Notes under the pieces: generated by a model
Seen by the model: the letters and a program-made list of their open reading frames with translations, nothing else
What the model was told of the DNA's origin: nothing
Databases searched by the model: none
Made by a program: the position numbers and the translations under genes
Shown here: piece after piece, positions 4,885 through 5,458 of the stretch
Layout of the letters: each line of letters starts with the position of its first letter
Position numbering within the stretch: position 1 is the stretch's first letter
Source: an uncultured Clostridium sp.
GTDB taxonomy: Bacteria > Bacillota_I > Bacilli_A > RF39 > UBA660
Direction of reading: 5' to 3'
Assembly (NCBI GenBank): GCA_945788325.1
Contig: CALZLL010000041.1
Coordinates: 1-5,458, forward strand
DNA length: 5,458 nucleotides

Positions 4885-4982
4885 CCTTAGAACATTTATT
4901 TTGTTTTGGGGCTATCAGATTATAAATAAAAAATATTTCAAGAATTTAGCGCTTATCTTTGCAGGATGGGGCGCTTTTTTCT
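4850..4982 (+). ncRNA. Putative antisense antitoxin RNA, about 133 nt
   Basis: It is bounded by the TGnTATAAT promoter at 4835-4843 and the terminator at 4948-4980. It would be fully complementary to the 3' untranslated region of the toxin-like mRNA and to its last ~12 codons. This is the convergent, 3'-overlapping design known for type I toxin-antitoxin pairs in clostridia. The region encodes no supported peptide: the overlapping 66-codon frame starts with GTG inside the hairpin and has no ribosome binding site. Read-through from yvrJ would also produce this RNA. Ends are estimated from promoter and terminator positions. Confidence 0.6.
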
Positions 4983-5113
4983 TTGCTTTTAATTTCTATA
5001 TCAAGTCCAATTACTTTGATTTTAATTCTTATGTAATTAAAAAATATGCTACTTTTTATATTTAAGTTAATAAAAACTAACAAAAGTAGCATTACTAATA
5101 TAAATTCAAGCAT
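4946..5113 (-). CDS. Putative type I toxin-like small membrane peptide, 55 aa
   Basis: The product begins MLEFILVMLLLLVFINLNIK, a hydrophobic segment (about 2-18) that could span the membrane. It then becomes strongly basic (IRIKIKVIGLDIEIKSKEKS) and ends APSCKDKR. Alternating residues in 28-44 suggest a beta strand pair. I start at ATG 5113 because AAAGGAGGTGG lies just upstream. The in-frame ATG at 5197 would translate the leader hairpins instead. The size, membrane segment and charged tail fit type I toxins, as do the hidden ribosome binding site and the convergent antisense RNA. I do not recognise the protein family, so toxicity is inference. It lies between yvrJ and its broken copy. Alternatively it is a small regulatory or stress membrane peptide. 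Confidence 0.62.
   Translation of the reverse strand: MLEFILVMLLLLVFINLNIKSSIFFNYIRIKIKVIGLDIEIKSKEKSAPSCKDKR
4948..4980 (+). terminator. Terminator of the antisense RNA (and of yvrJ read-through)
   Basis: AGCGCTTATC (4948-4957) pairs with GATGG-G-GCGCT (4965-4975): 10 pairs including two G-U, one bulged G and a 7-nt loop, then TTTTTC. It is embedded in the 3' coding end of the 55-aa gene on the other strand, including its stop codon. It is the first plus-strand terminator after yvrJ. Confidence 0.72.
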
Positions 5114-5124
5114 ATCTGATACCA

Positions 5125-5167
5125 CCTCCTTTGAGCATAGTGAAAAATCACTGATAACCCATGGAGG
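5125..5167 (-). promoter_or_regulatory. Leader hairpin hiding the toxin-like ribosome binding site
   Basis: On the minus strand, CCTCC (5167-5163) pairs with GGAGG of the ribosome binding site (5129-5125). TGGGT (5161-5157) pairs with GCTCA (5136-5132), and AGTGA (5152-5148) with TCACT (5143-5139) around a TTTT loop. Small internal loops separate these three helices, giving 15 pairs in all. Such burying of the ribosome binding site delays toxin translation in known type I systems. The start codon itself is outside the hairpin. Confidence 0.65.
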
Positions 5168-5179
5168 ATAAAAATATTC

Positions 5180-5207
5180 AAAAACCCCCGTAGCCATCCA
5201 CCTACGG
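5180..5207 (-). promoter_or_regulatory. 5' stem-loop followed by U5 in the toxin-like leader
   Basis: CCGTAG (5207-5202) pairs with CTACGG (5193-5188) across an 8-nt loop, then GGG and TTTTT follow. It would form within the first ~30 nt of the mRNA. It may protect the 5' end or act as a weak attenuator; the 6-bp stem and three intervening G make strong termination doubtful. Confidence 0.5.
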
Positions 5208-5209
5208 TA

Positions 5210-5238
5210 TTAACTTTATCAGTATACCATAAAGTTAA
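5210..5238 (-). promoter_or_regulatory. Toxin-like gene promoter inside a perfect inverted repeat
   Basis: TGGTATACT (5229-5221, minus strand) is an extended -10 with a start expected near 5214. It is enclosed by TTAACTTTAT (5210-5219) and ATAAAGTTAA (5229-5238), a perfect 10-bp inverted repeat with a 9-nt spacer that holds the -10 box. This is an operator-like arrangement and suggests a dimeric repressor acting on top of antisense control. The remaining 5239-5308 is AT-rich with nothing that I can assign. Confidence 0.65.
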
Positions 5239-5325
5239 ATTAAAATATAGTTATAAATATTGTTATATTCATAACTTTAATATATTGATATTACAAATAT
5301 TCATATTATTGAAAGGAGTATTTTT

Positions 5326-5458
5326 ATAGAGTTTGCTTTACAAAATCTTATAGCTTCTGTTACTTTTCCTATAACTCTTAGTATGTATTTACTTGTAAGG
5401 ATTGAGGACTCTATCTGATAGTATAAATGAATTATCTAAAAATATTATAAGTATAAAA
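5326..5458 (+). pseudogene. Decayed second copy of yvrJ, cut by the window end
   Basis: From about 5309 the sequence repeats 4608-4768 closely, including the GAAAGGAGTATTTTTAT leader with the ribosome binding site. The start codon has changed from ATG to ATA. An 11-nt deletion after ATTGAG (relative to 4703 onward) shifts the frame into TGA a few codons later. Several third-position and other substitutions are scattered through the copy. It cannot make YvrJ. The missing end lies beyond the window. It marks a past duplication that now brackets the toxin-like module. Confidence 0.9.

Noticed and set aside
4865..5065. 66-codon hydrophobic plus-strand frame opposite the toxin-like gene
   Set aside because: Its GTG start lies inside a hairpin stem with no ribosome binding site, and the frame crosses a plus-strand terminator. 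It mirrors the opposite coding strand.
5114..5197. N-terminal extension of the toxin-like peptide to ATG 5197
   Set aside because: It would translate through the leader hairpins and the strong ribosome binding site, and there is no ribosome binding site before 5197.
1..5458. CRISPR array, tRNA, rRNA or known riboswitch
   Set aside because: No regularly spaced repeats, no tRNA cloverleaf and no conserved riboswitch core found on reading both strands by eye.

Overview
This is an AT-rich window with AGGAGG-type ribosome binding sites and TATAAT or TGnTATAAT promoters. Together with the protein families present, this points to a low-GC Gram-positive of the class Clostridia, possibly Peptostreptococcaceae or Clostridium. 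The genus is an inference; there is no rRNA or other phylogenetic marker here.

Layout. (1) 1-575: a short minus-strand Mor-like DNA-binding protein (181-432) lies divergent to the next gene. Downstream of it is non-coding sequence with a long stem whose single mismatch is a G-U pair only in minus-strand RNA. (2) 576-1238: a plus-strand zinc N-acetylmuramoyl-L-alanine amidase ending in a short SPOR-like segment. (3) 1239-4041: a block bounded by two near-identical ~32-bp direct repeats. It holds two minus-strand genes, a GAF-plus-Fis-type regulator without an AAA+ domain (3246-3845) and a TcyP-type L-cystine/cation symporter (1560-2939). The symporter promoter has its -10 box between two 17-bp operator-like boxes. 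A 21-codon hydrophobic ORF (1422-1487) may be a further small gene. (4) 4094-4771: the conserved small-protein set DUF1659, DUF2922 and YvrJ, with a hairpin over the first ribosome binding site and a strong terminator just before yvrJ. (5) 4835-5238: an arrangement that reads as a type I toxin-antitoxin module. (6) 5309-5458: a decayed second copy of yvrJ, cut by the window end.

Main discovery candidate. On the minus strand, 4946-5113 encodes a 55-aa membrane-plus-basic-tail peptide. Its mRNA has a TGnTATACT promoter inside a perfect 10-bp inverted repeat, a 5' stem-loop followed by U5, a hairpin that buries the ribosome binding site, and a 3' terminator. Convergent to it, on the plus strand, a perfect TGnTATAAT promoter would start a ~133-nt RNA that ends at its own terminator under the last codons of the peptide gene. 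The two RNAs would share about 130 nt of full complementarity, and the shared hairpins have YUNR-type loops. This architecture is known from clostridial type I modules, but I do not recognise the peptide.

How the parts may work together (inference). Amidase, YvrJ (small, membrane-associated), DUF1659/DUF2922 and a Mor-like activator look like a phage-derived or phage-like cell-wall cassette. No terminator is visible between yvrJ and the antisense RNA, so transcription of the DUF1659-yvrJ operon would run through the antisense region and could help to silence the toxin-like gene. The cystine symporter and its probable regulator look like an unrelated metabolic unit placed between the two halves of the cassette.
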